From NCBI GenBank assembly GCA_002239045.1, contig MPNN01000015.1, forward strand, positions 1 through 49,295: a DNA stretch of 49,295 bases, given 5' to 3'. Below are positions 41,713-49,295 of this stretch, piece by piece (position 1 is the first letter of the stretch; each line of letters begins with the position of its first letter). The position numbers and the translations under genes are program-made. The notes beneath the pieces were generated by a model. The model made no database searches. It was not told where the DNA came from and worked only from the letters and a program-made list of their open reading frames with translations. The stretch is from SAR202 cluster bacterium bin127 (GTDB lineage Bacteria > Chloroflexota > Dehalococcoidia > Lucifugimonadales > Lucifugimonadaceae).

Positions 41713-42156
41713 TTACCCCGTAAACCGAATGATCAACGGCACCACGATCGCCGTCAGCCCCAACAGCCCGATCACCGCCGCGAAGAGCAGGTAGCGGACG
41801 CCGTAGTTCGACATCAGCGACGGATCGTAATACTTCGCCACCTCGTTGTCGCGATACATCGCCACCAACCCGGCGAGCAAGGTCCGACGCGTTCGACGCC
41901 CGATGACCAGAGCCACTAGTGCCACCGCATTCAGCAAGACCGACATCGCGATGAACACGCCCAATATGATGTCGTAACTCGCATCGGCATCCTCCAACTT
42001 CGCCTCCGTCGACACCCCCGAATTCACCGCCAGCACAATCAGGTTGAACACAATCGCAGTCAACACGAAGATCGTGTCGGTGCGACTGCTCTCCCCCAAC
42101 TCCCTAACGATGTGTTCGTGGACTTGACCTAGCATTCCGTTCCTTCCGTTGGTCAT
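41713..42156 (-). CDS. Three-helix membrane protein, unknown
   Basis: A 147-residue protein with hydrophobic helices at about 29-46, 67-85 and 121-143, a charged N-terminus (HEHIVRELGESS) and a basic inner loop (RRTRRT). I do not recognise a family. Its ATG overlaps by four bases (ATGA) the stop of a degraded solute-binding-protein frame at 42153-42239, so it was originally the second gene of that operon and translated by coupling. Expression now depends on another signal. Confidence 0.65.
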   Translation of the reverse strand: MTNGRNGMLGQVHEHIVRELGESSRTDTIFVLTAIVFNLIVLAVNSGVSTEAKLEDADASYDIILGVFIAMSVLLNAVALVALVIGRRTRRTLLAGLVAMYRDNEVAKYYDPSLMSNYGVRYLLFAAVIGLLGLTAIVVPLIIRFTG

Positions 42157-42239
42157 GGCGACGGCAACTCCCGTTTCGGCGCCGTATCGTCGAGCCAGAC
42201 CTTGTGGAATATGCTACCCGGATACTTTGGCGGGTTCAG
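42153..42239 (-). pseudogene. 3' remnant of a solute-binding protein gene
   Basis: The minus-strand frame ending at TGA 42153-42155 reads GSIFHKVWLDDTAPKRELP, matching the C-terminus of the intact solute-binding protein at 42769-44616 (GSRFKDVWFDDTAPKRELP). About 28 codons remain; the rest is gone, and a lower-GC gene now abuts it. This is the stump of a tandem paralogue. Confidence 0.8.
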
Positions 42240-42643
42240 GTCGTGGACTCAGAGATGTGATCGGTAATGTACTGGCGTAGGCATTTTAACGCTTCAATGC
42301 GTATCTCCTCATTCGAATTCTTTGGTTTTAGATAATCATCAACAGGTGACTCATCATAACAGCGCTGTTTAAATTCATCTACTTCCGATTGCTTGATGCG
42401 TTTTTCCAATGTATCAAGCAAGGCATCAAACCCACAACGTACGTTCAGAATACTTCCGCGACTATGTTCATTGATTGTCCGATAACAATTCCATTCTAGA
42501 CTACGTGAGTCTAGATAGAACTTGAAGTTTTCTATCTGGAGAATCCAATCTCCATGCGCCGAGAGGTTTTGCTCCCAATTAAACGCGCCGTAATGGGTTC
42601 CAACTACCAATTCAGCCAGAACGTGTTCGGTTGTGACGGTCAT
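42236..42643 (-). CDS. Hypothetical protein, probably acquired
   Basis: The 135-residue soluble protein is not recognised. It begins TVTTEHVLAELVVGTHYGA and has a charged helical C-terminal half (FDALLDTLEKRIKQSEVDEF). The DNA is clearly more A/T-rich than the flanking genes, and its stop lies inside the solute-binding-protein stump, which fits insertion into that gene. Nothing in the context gives a function. Confidence 0.5.
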   Translation of the reverse strand: MTVTTEHVLAELVVGTHYGAFNWEQNLSAHGDWILQIENFKFYLDSRSLEWNCYRTINEHSRGSILNVRCGFDALLDTLEKRIKQSEVDEFKQRCYDESPVDDYLKPKNSNEEIRIEALKCLRQYITDHISESTT

Positions 42644-42768
42644 TCCTTACTCCATCGGTCAGTGAATTCATTGAATCACGAGTAATCGCAATCCGACTCA
42701 TCAAAGAGTATCATTTGCCGTGAAATGGGTGCTATTACAGTAGCAAGAAGTCGCCACATCCTGCCGAT

Positions 42769-44616
42769 CTACTCCCAAGGCAACTCTCGCTTCGGAGCCG
42801 TATCATCAAACCACACATCCTTGAACCTAGAACCATAAAACGCCGGCTCCCTGTATCCATGCACCCAAGGTTGAAGACTGATGCCTGATCCTGCTGTAGA
42901 AGGCCATTCGAACGGCATTACCAGTGCCTGTTCCAAAACAAAACGCTGTATCTCGTTGTACGTATCCAACCTTGCAACCGCATCCGACTCCGCTTTCGCA
43001 GACTGAATCATACGGTCCAGCTCGGCGTGTTCATCCGAAGAATTACCTGGACCGAACGCGTGAAACAACTCCGACAACACCGCTAACCCGTCGGGATACC
43101 TAGCATTCACGTCCTTGAACACCATCTCCAGCTTCCCATTTTCTAACAACTCCTCGTAGCGATCAGAAAATGCATATTGATATCTAGCTTTGCCCAAGCC
43201 GATGCCATCCTGCCATGCTTGGGACAGAAACTCAAACTCGTCCTCGAAGTGACCGTCAATTTCGGTGTGAAATGTAGGTCTGATTGCAGAAAGCTCGTCC
43301 GAATATCCGGACTTTTCTACATTAGTGATTGCTTCCCCCAGATCGTATCGAATACCCGAGAGTTCCGGATCATGCCCGGGTAGAAATGGAGGTATCAATG
43401 AACCGGGAATCTCATGCGCTCCTTCATCTTCATGATGGGTCTCTACTTGTACAGAACCGATGAGCGCACGGCGCAAGTACAAATCATCGTATGGCGGCAA
43501 TCCGCTGTTGAATATCAGGAAATCTGATCTTGTGCCAGATAGAACCGGTACTATGTCGCCACCAAGTTCGTTCTTATCGCTTTTTGTGCTACCGAGAATC
43601 CAGTCTATACGGCCTTCTTCGAAGGCCCGATCGAAGTTGGCGACCATTCGACCGTTCCTCTCTTCGAAAAGATCTGTCACGAACTCTATCCCGTCAAGAT
43701 ACGGGGGGGCCTCATGATAGTGATCGTTGCGCGTCAATACCAGCTCTGCGCGTTCAAAATCGAATAGAGCAACCTTGAACGGACCTGATCCCACCGGCAA
43801 CTCCCCAAATTCTGTCGCCAGTGGTTCAGAAGAGGAGCGCAGGCGAAATTGATCCGCAAAATTGATGTCCCAATTCTGTACATTCTCACGTTTCAGCACT
43901 GCGGCGACCGGATCTGCAATTAAATACGGAAAAACTGTTGAAGGCTCGGATAACGTCACCAAAAGCGTCCGATCATCTACCGCATCTACACCTGTGAGCT
44001 CTTCAGTTTCACCAGACAAAACCTCGGAAGCCCCTACAATCAATCCAAAAACTTCTGCCGCATGTTGCGAACCTGTAGAGGGTTTCAAAGCTCGTTCCCA
44101 GCTCCATTTGAAGTCCGATGCCGTCAGTGGACTTCCGTCGCTGAACTTCAAATCGCGCTTCAACACGAACTCATACTTCACACCGTCACGGACCGTATAC
44201 CGTTCCGCCAGATCCGTTCTCAATGCGTCATTCGGGTCATCCGTCAGCTGCATGAGGCCTGAGTAGATCTCTCCCAATAAAGGCTCGATACGGCCCGATG
44301 GTGAGAACAACGCCGGATCAGGTATCAGCAGATTCCCTGACGGAGTGCGAAAGACTCCGCCACGCCGCGGCCCACCGCTACTCTTCGAAACTTCGTCATC
44401 AATCTCAACATCCGCGGTTTCTTGGGGAGTCTCAACTATCTCGACACCCTCCAACAACGAAGCGGTTGGTTCAGCATCCTCATCTACGCTGCTACCGCCA
44501 CAAGCCACGAAAATCAAACAAATCAACACCGAAATCGTCGATATCACCCCCCTATATCGCAATATCTGCATCACTTCTTCAAGTGCGTTACTATTTTCGT
44601 AATTTTTCATAAACAT
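42769..44616 (-). CDS. Peptide/oligopeptide-type ABC transporter solute-binding lipoprotein (SBP family 5)
   Basis: The 615-residue protein starts at ATG 44616, five bases after an AAAGGAG site. A signal region with lipobox IFVACGG is followed by an acidic Ser-rich linker. The mature part has family 5 features: FRTPSGNLLIPDPALF, EPLLGEIYSGLMQL, VLKRDLKFSDGSPLTASDF (the signature FSDGxPLTAxDF), and GSGPFKVALFD. It would capture a peptide or other large solute outside the membrane. No permease or ATPase genes are adjacent. The N-terminal extension before the signal core is unusually long (about 30 residues). A paralogue stump lies just downstream. Confidence 0.85.
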   Translation of the reverse strand: MFMKNYENSNALEEVMQILRYRGVISTISVLICLIFVACGGSSVDEDAEPTASLLEGVEIVETPQETADVEIDDEVSKSSGGPRRGGVFRTPSGNLLIPDPALFSPSGRIEPLLGEIYSGLMQLTDDPNDALRTDLAERYTVRDGVKYEFVLKRDLKFSDGSPLTASDFKWSWERALKPSTGSQHAAEVFGLIVGASEVLSGETEELTGVDAVDDRTLLVTLSEPSTVFPYLIADPVAAVLKRENVQNWDINFADQFRLRSSSEPLATEFGELPVGSGPFKVALFDFERAELVLTRNDHYHEAPPYLDGIEFVTDLFEERNGRMVANFDRAFEEGRIDWILGSTKSDKNELGGDIVPVLSGTRSDFLIFNSGLPPYDDLYLRRALIGSVQVETHHEDEGAHEIPGSLIPPFLPGHDPELSGIRYDLGEAITNVEKSGYSDELSAIRPTFHTEIDGHFEDEFEFLSQAWQDGIGLGKARYQYAFSDRYEELLENGKLEMVFKDVNARYPDGLAVLSELFHAFGPGNSSDEHAELDRMIQSAKAESDAVARLDTYNEIQRFVLEQALVMPFEWPSTAGSGISLQPWVHGYREPAFYGSRFKDVWFDDTAPKRELPWE

Positions 44617-44705
44617 AACGACTCCTTTCGCTAATTGTCTGTTATGGTACATGAAAGTGGCATCTGGATGGAGGATGCCATCGCCTTAAATTAAGGAGGT
44701 CAATA
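44617..44705. promoter_or_regulatory. Divergent promoter region with two inverted repeats
   Basis: This 89-bp region feeds the solute-binding protein (left) and the small secreted protein (right). TGGCATC (44658-44664) and GATGCCA (44674-44680) form a seven-bp inverted repeat suited to a dimeric repressor. CCTTAA/TTAAGG (44684-44696) overlaps the AGGAGG ribosome site (44694-44699) of the right-hand gene and could mask it. Confidence 0.45.
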
Positions 44706-45116
44706 ATGACCAGATACAAGGCTCTGATTTCCATCATGGTGATTGCGGTGGTAGCTGTAGCTACGATCACATGGTCGCCAATCGTCGCGGATGCTCGGTG
44801 GGCGATGCAGGAAGGAGATTCCGCCACACTCCCTGCCACAACTCCAGCGGCATATGTAGATGTCTCTGGCGCGGATGAATGCGTGGCAGTCCCAGCGACT
44901 CTTTCGATTTCGGTCGGTTCGCTCGGAGGTGATTCCAATACCGTCGTCGGAAAGGTGGATGTCCAGGATGTAGATGATGCCGAAACGCTGGAATTCCACG
45001 ACGTTTGGGTATGGTGCTGGACAACCGTATGCAAATGGATCTACACGCCAGACGACGGTTGGCAAAAAGTGTGCTACGACAAAAAGATCAAGTGTTACAT
45101 GCATCACGACCACTAA
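44706..45116 (+). CDS. Small secreted Cys/His-rich protein, unknown
   Basis: The 136-residue protein has a strong AGGAGGT ribosome site and a Sec signal peptide (about 1-30, core IMVIAVVAVATITW, cleavage near ADA). The mature part starts with a beta-rich half holding one Cys and ends with an aromatic, Cys-rich half: VWVWCWTTVCKWIY, KVCYDKKIKCYMHHDH. Four closely spaced Cys and the terminal His pair suggest disulfides or metal binding outside the cell. I know no family for it. It is divergent from a solute-binding protein, and a perfect terminator follows. Confidence 0.65.
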   Translation: MTRYKALISIMVIAVVAVATITWSPIVADARWAMQEGDSATLPATTPAAYVDVSGADECVAVPATLSISVGSLGGDSNTVVGKVDVQDVDDAETLEFHDVWVWCWTTVCKWIYTPDDGWQKVCYDKKIKCYMHHDH

Positions 45117-45157
45117 GTCTGCGAAGTGCATTCCACAGTGCATTAATGCCGATGCCC

Positions 45158-45192
45158 AAAAGCCCCACCCTTGCTCGAGGGTGGGGCTTTTT
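45158..45192 (+). terminator. Rho-independent terminator
   Basis: AGCCCCACCCT (45161-45171) and AGGGTGGGGCT (45178-45188) form an 11-bp GC-rich stem with loop TGCTCG and a following T run. An A run on the left side makes it bidirectional: it can end both the secreted-protein gene and the phage portal gene. Confidence 0.9.
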
Positions 45193-45200
45193 CACCTCCC

Positions 45201-46439
45201 TCAAACATCCAACTCCCGCCGCGCCTCATCCACGCTCATGATTCCCGCGCCGACGAGCGTTGCCAGGCGGTCCGCCCGATCCGACTGCGACTCCTGCACC
45301 GCTTCGACGTCCGAGAGGTTGAAGCGGACGTTTAGCTCGTTCGGGAAGCTCGCGAAGTAGGGCGTCAGTCGATGATTGATGCCGTCCTCGAGCGACTTCA
45401 ACTCGGGGATGATGGTGTTGCGCCACAGGAACTGTTCCATCGTCCGCACGTTGGCGAGCGTCGCATCTTCGAACTCGCTCAGGAAGACTTTTGGAACACC
45501 GAACGCCCGGGAAACCTCTTCGACCGACCACTGCAACGCGGCGATGAACTCCATCTCCGACTGGTTCGAGCCCAACCGCTTCATGTCCACTCCGCCGCTC
45601 AACACGACCGGCCGGTGCGCCTTATCGGGATCAGCCAGGCGCGCGTCCCAGATCTCCTTCAGCCGTTCGATCTCGTACGAGTTCGCGTTATTGTCCGCCG
45701 TTATCACCACGTCCGACGGCATCGCTGAGTGCACGTAGAAACGACGATTGAACCGCAACGCCTCCGCACCCATATCGACCGCCGCCCGCGCCGGTGCCAT
45801 CGACGAGAATCCCGACAGCCCGCGCATCGGATTGAACCGCCGGTACCACAGCATCTCCTCCGGCAGATAGGCCACGCGCCCGTCCGCCGTCTGATGGATG
45901 AAGCCGCGGACGGTGCGATCATCCTCGCTACCGACCACGTGCACCTCGTCGGGTCGCAATGGCCACATCTCGTACGGCACACCGTCGCCGTCTCGAGCCA
46001 GCGCCAAATATGCCGAACCCCAAAGCGCCAACCGGCTCTCGGTCACTCGCAGTAGCTGTCCACCGTCCCATACAGGGTTTGGACGCTCCAACAACCGCTG
46101 CAACGGATGCCCCGCGCCGGCAAGCTCCAACTCCGCGCCCGGACTTCGTCGTTGCCAGACCTCCAACGGAGGTCGACTCACCGCCTCCGCTAACACTCGC
46201 ACCGCAGCATGAACCGCCGTGGACCGCGCGTAGTACTCCCCGTATCGCGCCGGCGTCCAATCGACATCATCCCGGCTGACTAGCGGGATGCCGATCCGGT
46301 CGACGACCCGGCGCGAGGAATACCCGCGCCGCTCGACACCGTCTGGTTCATCACCTGCACCGCCACGCCCGAAAGGCGCAACAACAACGCGTCCGATCCG
46401 TTTCAACACGCCGTTACCTTCTCGTTCTCTCTGCTTCAT
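45201..46439 (-). CDS. Phage portal protein (HK97 type)
   Basis: The 412-residue protein begins at ATG 46439 with GAGGAG eight bases upstream. Portal features are RSTAVHAAVRVLAEAVSRPPLEV (broken here; about 60-80), the YLALARDGDG segment, MLWYRRFNPMRGLSGFS, NANSYEIERLKEIWDAR and the C-terminal SRAFGVPKVFLSE and NTIIPELKSLEDGIN blocks of the PF04860 family. Twelve copies would form the DNA gate of a capsid vertex. It lies last in the order capsid-connector-small protein-portal, opposite to the usual portal-first layout. No terminase is in the window. Confidence 0.85.
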   Translation of the reverse strand: MKQREREGNGVLKRIGRVVVAPFGRGGAGDEPDGVERRGYSSRRVVDRIGIPLVSRDDVDWTPARYGEYYARSTAVHAAVRVLAEAVSRPPLEVWQRRSPGAELELAGAGHPLQRLLERPNPVWDGGQLLRVTESRLALWGSAYLALARDGDGVPYEMWPLRPDEVHVVGSEDDRTVRGFIHQTADGRVAYLPEEMLWYRRFNPMRGLSGFSSMAPARAAVDMGAEALRFNRRFYVHSAMPSDVVITADNNANSYEIERLKEIWDARLADPDKAHRPVVLSGGVDMKRLGSNQSEMEFIAALQWSVEEVSRAFGVPKVFLSEFEDATLANVRTMEQFLWRNTIIPELKSLEDGINHRLTPYFASFPNELNVRFNLSDVEAVQESQSDRADRLATLVGAGIMSVDEARRELDV

Positions 46440-46456
46440 CAACTTCGCTCCTCTAC

Positions 46457-46729
46457 CTAGACACCGGCAGTTGAACTGATCGCAAATCCCACGATCGCCA
46501 ACACCTCGCCGCCTACCAGCACCATCAACCAACGGATGTTGATCTCGATGCCGCGCAACCGCGCATCGTGATCTCCCTCAACCGTCGACCTCAGGCGCTT
46601 CACTTGCGCCAGAAGATCCGACTCTTCTGGCTTGTCACCATCTCTCGAAGACCTCCTCTGAACCGGCGACCTGCCTCGCCCAGCCAGATCCTCAAGATCC
46701 ATCTCCAGCAATACTTCGCGTGGATCCAT
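46457..46729 (-). CDS. Small phage protein with coiled coil and one membrane helix
   Basis: A 90-residue protein: charged N-terminal region with DLLAQVKRLRSTVEGDH (likely coiled coil), then HDARLRGIEINIRWLM and a C-terminal transmembrane helix (MVLVGGEVLAIVGFAIS). The plan resembles haemolysin XhlA-type holin helpers of phages, but identity is low enough to be only a suggestion. It sits between the connector and portal genes. Confidence 0.45.
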   Translation of the reverse strand: MDPREVLLEMDLEDLAGRGRSPVQRRSSRDGDKPEESDLLAQVKRLRSTVEGDHDARLRGIEINIRWLMVLVGGEVLAIVGFAISSTAGV

Positions 46730-46756
46730 ATGTCGTACACCTCCGTTCCTGACATC

Positions 46757-47608
46757 TCAGATCGACACCTTTCGATACGGTGCCAGTAACCGCTTCACGT
46801 CGCCCGTCGGGTCGTAGAGCGATCGCGACGCGCCAGCGGCAACATCGTCCGTTCTCGCCACTCCGTCCCGTCGACGCCATCGATCCACTGCCGTCAACAC
46901 CGTGGCCTCGACAACCTCCGCCGGGAACTGCACGGACTTGATGAGCGATCCGTCCGGATGCTCCGCCGCCGTGCTTCCATTGACACCGCGCTCGACGTTC
47001 AACACCGAAGCGCCGACCTGCCGAACAAACATCTGCTCGTGGTCGATGATGATCGTGTGACCCGCAACGATGTTCTGAGCATCGTCAACTTTGATGGACT
47101 TCGATGCCTTGCTCACTGGCGAACCACTATCGTCGGTGTATGCATCCAACGAGACAACGTGCGACCGGTATCCCCACCGACCCGTAACCGAAACCCGGGC
47201 ACGACCCAGTGGAAAACACGAGCTCGACCGCTTCGGACTCACTCGCACCGTGTGAAACGGGACCCCATGCGGCGACCGCGGGTTCGTATCCAGTGGATAC
47301 AGAAGCAGTTCCGACCGATGCCGCGTCCGTTCGTAAATCCCGTCGCCGTCCCAGTCCTCGACCATCTGCGATACCTCGATCAGATCGTCTACATGCACTC
47401 GCAACCGGTCCGACACATCGAACCGCTTCGACTCCGAGCTTACGTAGAAGTTACGACCACAGTGACCGTCAACCACTCGACTCGCCACATGCAGCAGATG
47501 CCACAACACCACGTCGTGACTATTGTCAGCAATCCCTAACCGACCCTTCAATTCCGTCGGCTTCGCATACAGATTAAGCACCCCAACCGGCGCTTCAGAA
47601 TCCGTCAT
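46757..47608 (-). CDS. Phage head-tail connector-like protein
   Basis: The 283-residue protein begins with LKGRLGIADNSHDVVLWHLL and VVDGHCGRNFY, the helical opening typical of gp6-type head-tail connectors. A beta-rich middle (about 95-215, including an Ig-like part with GHTIIIDHEQMFVRQV) and a helical end (FPAEVVEATVLTAVDRW) follow. The connector role is inferred from this pattern and from the neighbours, a capsid and a portal gene. The beta-rich insertion makes it more than twice as long as plain gp6. Confidence 0.6.
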   Translation of the reverse strand: MTDSEAPVGVLNLYAKPTELKGRLGIADNSHDVVLWHLLHVASRVVDGHCGRNFYVSSESKRFDVSDRLRVHVDDLIEVSQMVEDWDGDGIYERTRHRSELLLYPLDTNPRSPHGVPFHTVRVSPKRSSSCFPLGRARVSVTGRWGYRSHVVSLDAYTDDSGSPVSKASKSIKVDDAQNIVAGHTIIIDHEQMFVRQVGASVLNVERGVNGSTAAEHPDGSLIKSVQFPAEVVEATVLTAVDRWRRRDGVARTDDVAAGASRSLYDPTGDVKRLLAPYRKVSI

Positions 47609-47631
47609 TGTCTATTTCTCCTCTTTTGGAT

Positions 47632-47852
47632 TTAGTAACCTCCCCTTCGCGGAGCGAAGGGGACGCGTGCAAGCGAAGCGCCGCACGCAGGGGATGCACG
47701 AGTTTCACCACAACACCCCCTTTCCATCGACGCTAAACCCCCTTTAATTCCCCCTTGGGCATCAAGGGGGAGGTTAGCGAGACCGCAGGGGATGCCCGGG
47801 CGACGTGGTGCGCCGCCCGTAGGGGCGGTTCGCGAACCGCCCCTACGAATCG
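47632..47852. repeat. Cluster of host dispersed repeats inside the phage gene block
   Basis: Three families lie side by side in the 250-bp gap between the connector and capsid genes: the CCCCTTCGC/GCGAAGGGG block with GCACGCAGGGGATGC (47640-47697, as at 40839), the AAACCCCCTTTAATTCCCCC block (47736-47775, as at 706) and the 28-bp palindrome (47819-47846, as at 15889). I see nothing coding in this gap. Confidence 0.75.
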
Positions 47853-47858
47853 TCACCA

Positions 47859-49169
47859 TCAGTGCGAGATGTTGTAAGTCAACGCCGTGTGCGTCGCGGT
47901 CGATCGGTTGCCCGAACGTTCCGCGAAACCAAGTCGCATGCTCACCACCATCACGTTTTGCCGCTTCTGGATGTTGCGCTCCGTCTCGATCATCAGATTC
48001 CGACGGAAACCCACGCGCCACTGACCGGTGTTCACCGCCAAGAGTCGACCGCGGTCATACGTGTTCCCGCCGCTCGTGACCTTGCCGTCCGCGTCCGCAA
48101 GACGCATCTGACCACTCACGACCAAGGGATGACCGTAGATCGACGCGAGTTGACCGCTAAGGATCGTTGCCTTTGGCCCGAGCTTGTCGACCGTCTCAAC
48201 CGCGGCCAAACCTAGGCTCGACGTGAACGTGGCCACATCGGTCACGAACACCGTCTCCGACTGGCTCAACCCGTACTTGCCCAGCTTCTTCAGCAGGTTC
48301 AGGTACGCCGCGCTCGAAATCTCATCGGCCTGCGAGACGCCCTGCCCCGTGTTGTCTACCAACGGCAGATGCAGCAACCCATCGAAACCGATCAGGAAGT
48401 GCGCCTTCCCGGCCGTCGAAGTCTGCAACGTCCCGCCGTCTGCATTGATGCCGTTCGCGGCTGTCCGGTCAGCATTCAGCAACACGTCGTCGATGACCTC
48501 AGCCGCGTTCCGCACCAAGGTCCGTCGCACCTCTGGAAGCACCGCGAAGACCGCATCTTCGTCCAACGTGAGCGACCACGGAACCTCCGCAACCAGCTCA
48601 TACGCCGTCAAAGTCTGCTTCGCTGTCTTCGTCGTGCTCTCGGCTGTCGCCGTGTTCTCCGTCCCCGGATACCAGTTCACATCGCCCAGCTGCAACGGAA
48701 TGTCGAACGGATTCGTCGGCATGTCGATCCGATTGAACAGACTCGCCACCCGCGTCTCCTGATGCACGTCATCCCACAGTCGCGACGCCATCCCGGTCGG
48801 CACGATCTCATCGCCCCGGCCAGCCGACACGCTATCCATCGCTGCCTTGAGCCGCACATCCCAATCGCGTACCGACTCCGCGCCCAGCTGCGTCTCCGCC
48901 GCTCGTTGCACGCTCCGCAGGATCGCCAGGTCCAACTCATCGCAACCCGCATAAGGCCCCGACTTCACTACGGTATCGCTGCCGGGACCAGCTTGACCGG
49001 CCAGCAACGCATCTCGACGAGCGCCCTGCTGCTCCGTAGTCAGAGCCTCGATCGCCTTTCTCAGCCGAACCCGCTCATCGTGAACCGGTTCGACTCGTTC
49101 CTTGACAAACGTCGAAACGTCCGCCAACTCCTTCCTCAGGAGTTCCATCTCTTGTGTAGTTTCAGGCAT
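47859..49169 (-). CDS. Phage major capsid protein (HK97 fold)
   Basis: The 436-residue protein starts with a coiled-coil scaffold-like delta region (about 1-60, TTQEMELLRKELADVSTFVK) and then the capsid domain: GDEIVPTGMASRLWDDVHQET, VNWYPGTENTATAEST, AYELVAEVPWSLTLDEDA, VIDDVLLNAD, and GHPLVVSGQMR near the end. These are the N-arm, P-domain and A-domain signatures of HK97-type capsids. The start ATG 49169 fits the delta region. No prohead protease gene is visible next to it. Flanked on both sides by host repeats. Confidence 0.9.
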   Translation of the reverse strand: MPETTQEMELLRKELADVSTFVKERVEPVHDERVRLRKAIEALTTEQQGARRDALLAGQAGPGSDTVVKSGPYAGCDELDLAILRSVQRAAETQLGAESVRDWDVRLKAAMDSVSAGRGDEIVPTGMASRLWDDVHQETRVASLFNRIDMPTNPFDIPLQLGDVNWYPGTENTATAESTTKTAKQTLTAYELVAEVPWSLTLDEDAVFAVLPEVRRTLVRNAAEVIDDVLLNADRTAANGINADGGTLQTSTAGKAHFLIGFDGLLHLPLVDNTGQGVSQADEISSAAYLNLLKKLGKYGLSQSETVFVTDVATFTSSLGLAAVETVDKLGPKATILSGQLASIYGHPLVVSGQMRLADADGKVTSGGNTYDRGRLLAVNTGQWRVGFRRNLMIETERNIQKRQNVMVVSMRLGFAERSGNRSTATHTALTYNISH

Positions 49170-49199
49170 CTAAGCCATTCTCCTTTTGTCTGTCAACCC

Positions 49200-49295
49200 T
49201 CTCCATCTAGGAGAGATCAAATACTGTTTCCCCTCACCGCCAGGAATAGGTCACACTCGGTAATCCCCTCTCCCTCTGGGAGAGGGTTAGGGTGA
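49200..49295. repeat. Dispersed repeat at the right edge
   Basis: CCCCTCTCCCTCTGGGAGAGGGTTAGGGTGA type sequence (hairpin CCCTCTCCC/GGGAGAGGG) at about 49264-49295, after a weaker related stretch CCCTCTCCATCTAGGAGAG at 49197-49213. It lies upstream of the capsid gene. The window ends inside it. Confidence 0.5.

Noticed and set aside
48369..49295. 308-codon plus-strand frame opposite the capsid gene
   Set aside because: It is antisense to a clear capsid gene, is rich in Arg/His as typical of shadow frames, and has no start signal.

Overview
The window looks like a chromosome piece from an uncultured bacterium. The mix of genes fits a Chloroflexota lineage related to Dehalococcoidia/SAR202: tandem MBL-fold hydrolases, a mandelate-racemase-type enolase-superfamily enzyme, DUF362, a GlpC/HdrD-like Fe-S membrane protein, several VOC proteins and bacterial pheS/pheT, argJ/argB and dnaX. 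This placement is inference; no rRNA is present. Several dispersed palindromic repeat families recur in intergenic gaps and tie the ends of the window to one genome.

Layout. 1-826: 5' end of a secreted protein gene (minus strand), then a repeat-rich gap. 827-7126: DUF3604 protein, FKBP-type lipoprotein with a cysteine repeat tail, two tandem MBL hydrolases and a Phd-like antitoxin. 7237-8448: enolase-superfamily dehydratase. 8523-13790: a defence-type island on the minus strand made of a PD-(D/E)XK protein, a short host-like fragment, a C5-cytosine methyltransferase, a DUF4928-like protein and the N-terminal part of a nuclease/N6-methylase, in coupled order. 13958-20667: VOC protein, tRNA-Asp, DUF362, thioredoxin-reductase-like protein, argJ-argB, a VapBC-type pair and an epimerase. 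20806-28923: pheS-pheT, moeA, a small unknown, a large Fe-S membrane oxidoreductase and a VOC protein.

29010-38936 is almost entirely minus strand: an OsmC-family gene with an in-frame TGA exactly at the catalytic cysteine (candidate selenoprotein), prephenate dehydratase, a K+ uptake cluster (KtrB/TrkH channel, three RCK/TrkA proteins, a Usp-like protein), an archaeal-type 4-phosphopantoate-beta-alanine ligase, GNAT, a 2-hydroxyacid dehydrogenase, a YtxH protein, a DUF948-like protein and MutM. 39088-45192: dnaX (without the usual zinc cysteines), a second VapBC-type pair, a membrane protein coupled to the remnant of a lost solute-binding protein gene, an intact paralogous solute-binding protein and a small secreted Cys/His-rich protein. 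45201-49169: phage-type portal, head-tail connector and HK97 capsid genes interleaved with host repeats.

The observations most worth following are the OsmC selenoprotein, the mosaic restriction-type island, the archaeal CoA-pathway enzyme in a bacterial operon, the Cys-paired repeats behind the FKBP domain, and the capsid gene bracketed by host repeats. I saw no CRISPR array, rRNA or transposase gene.
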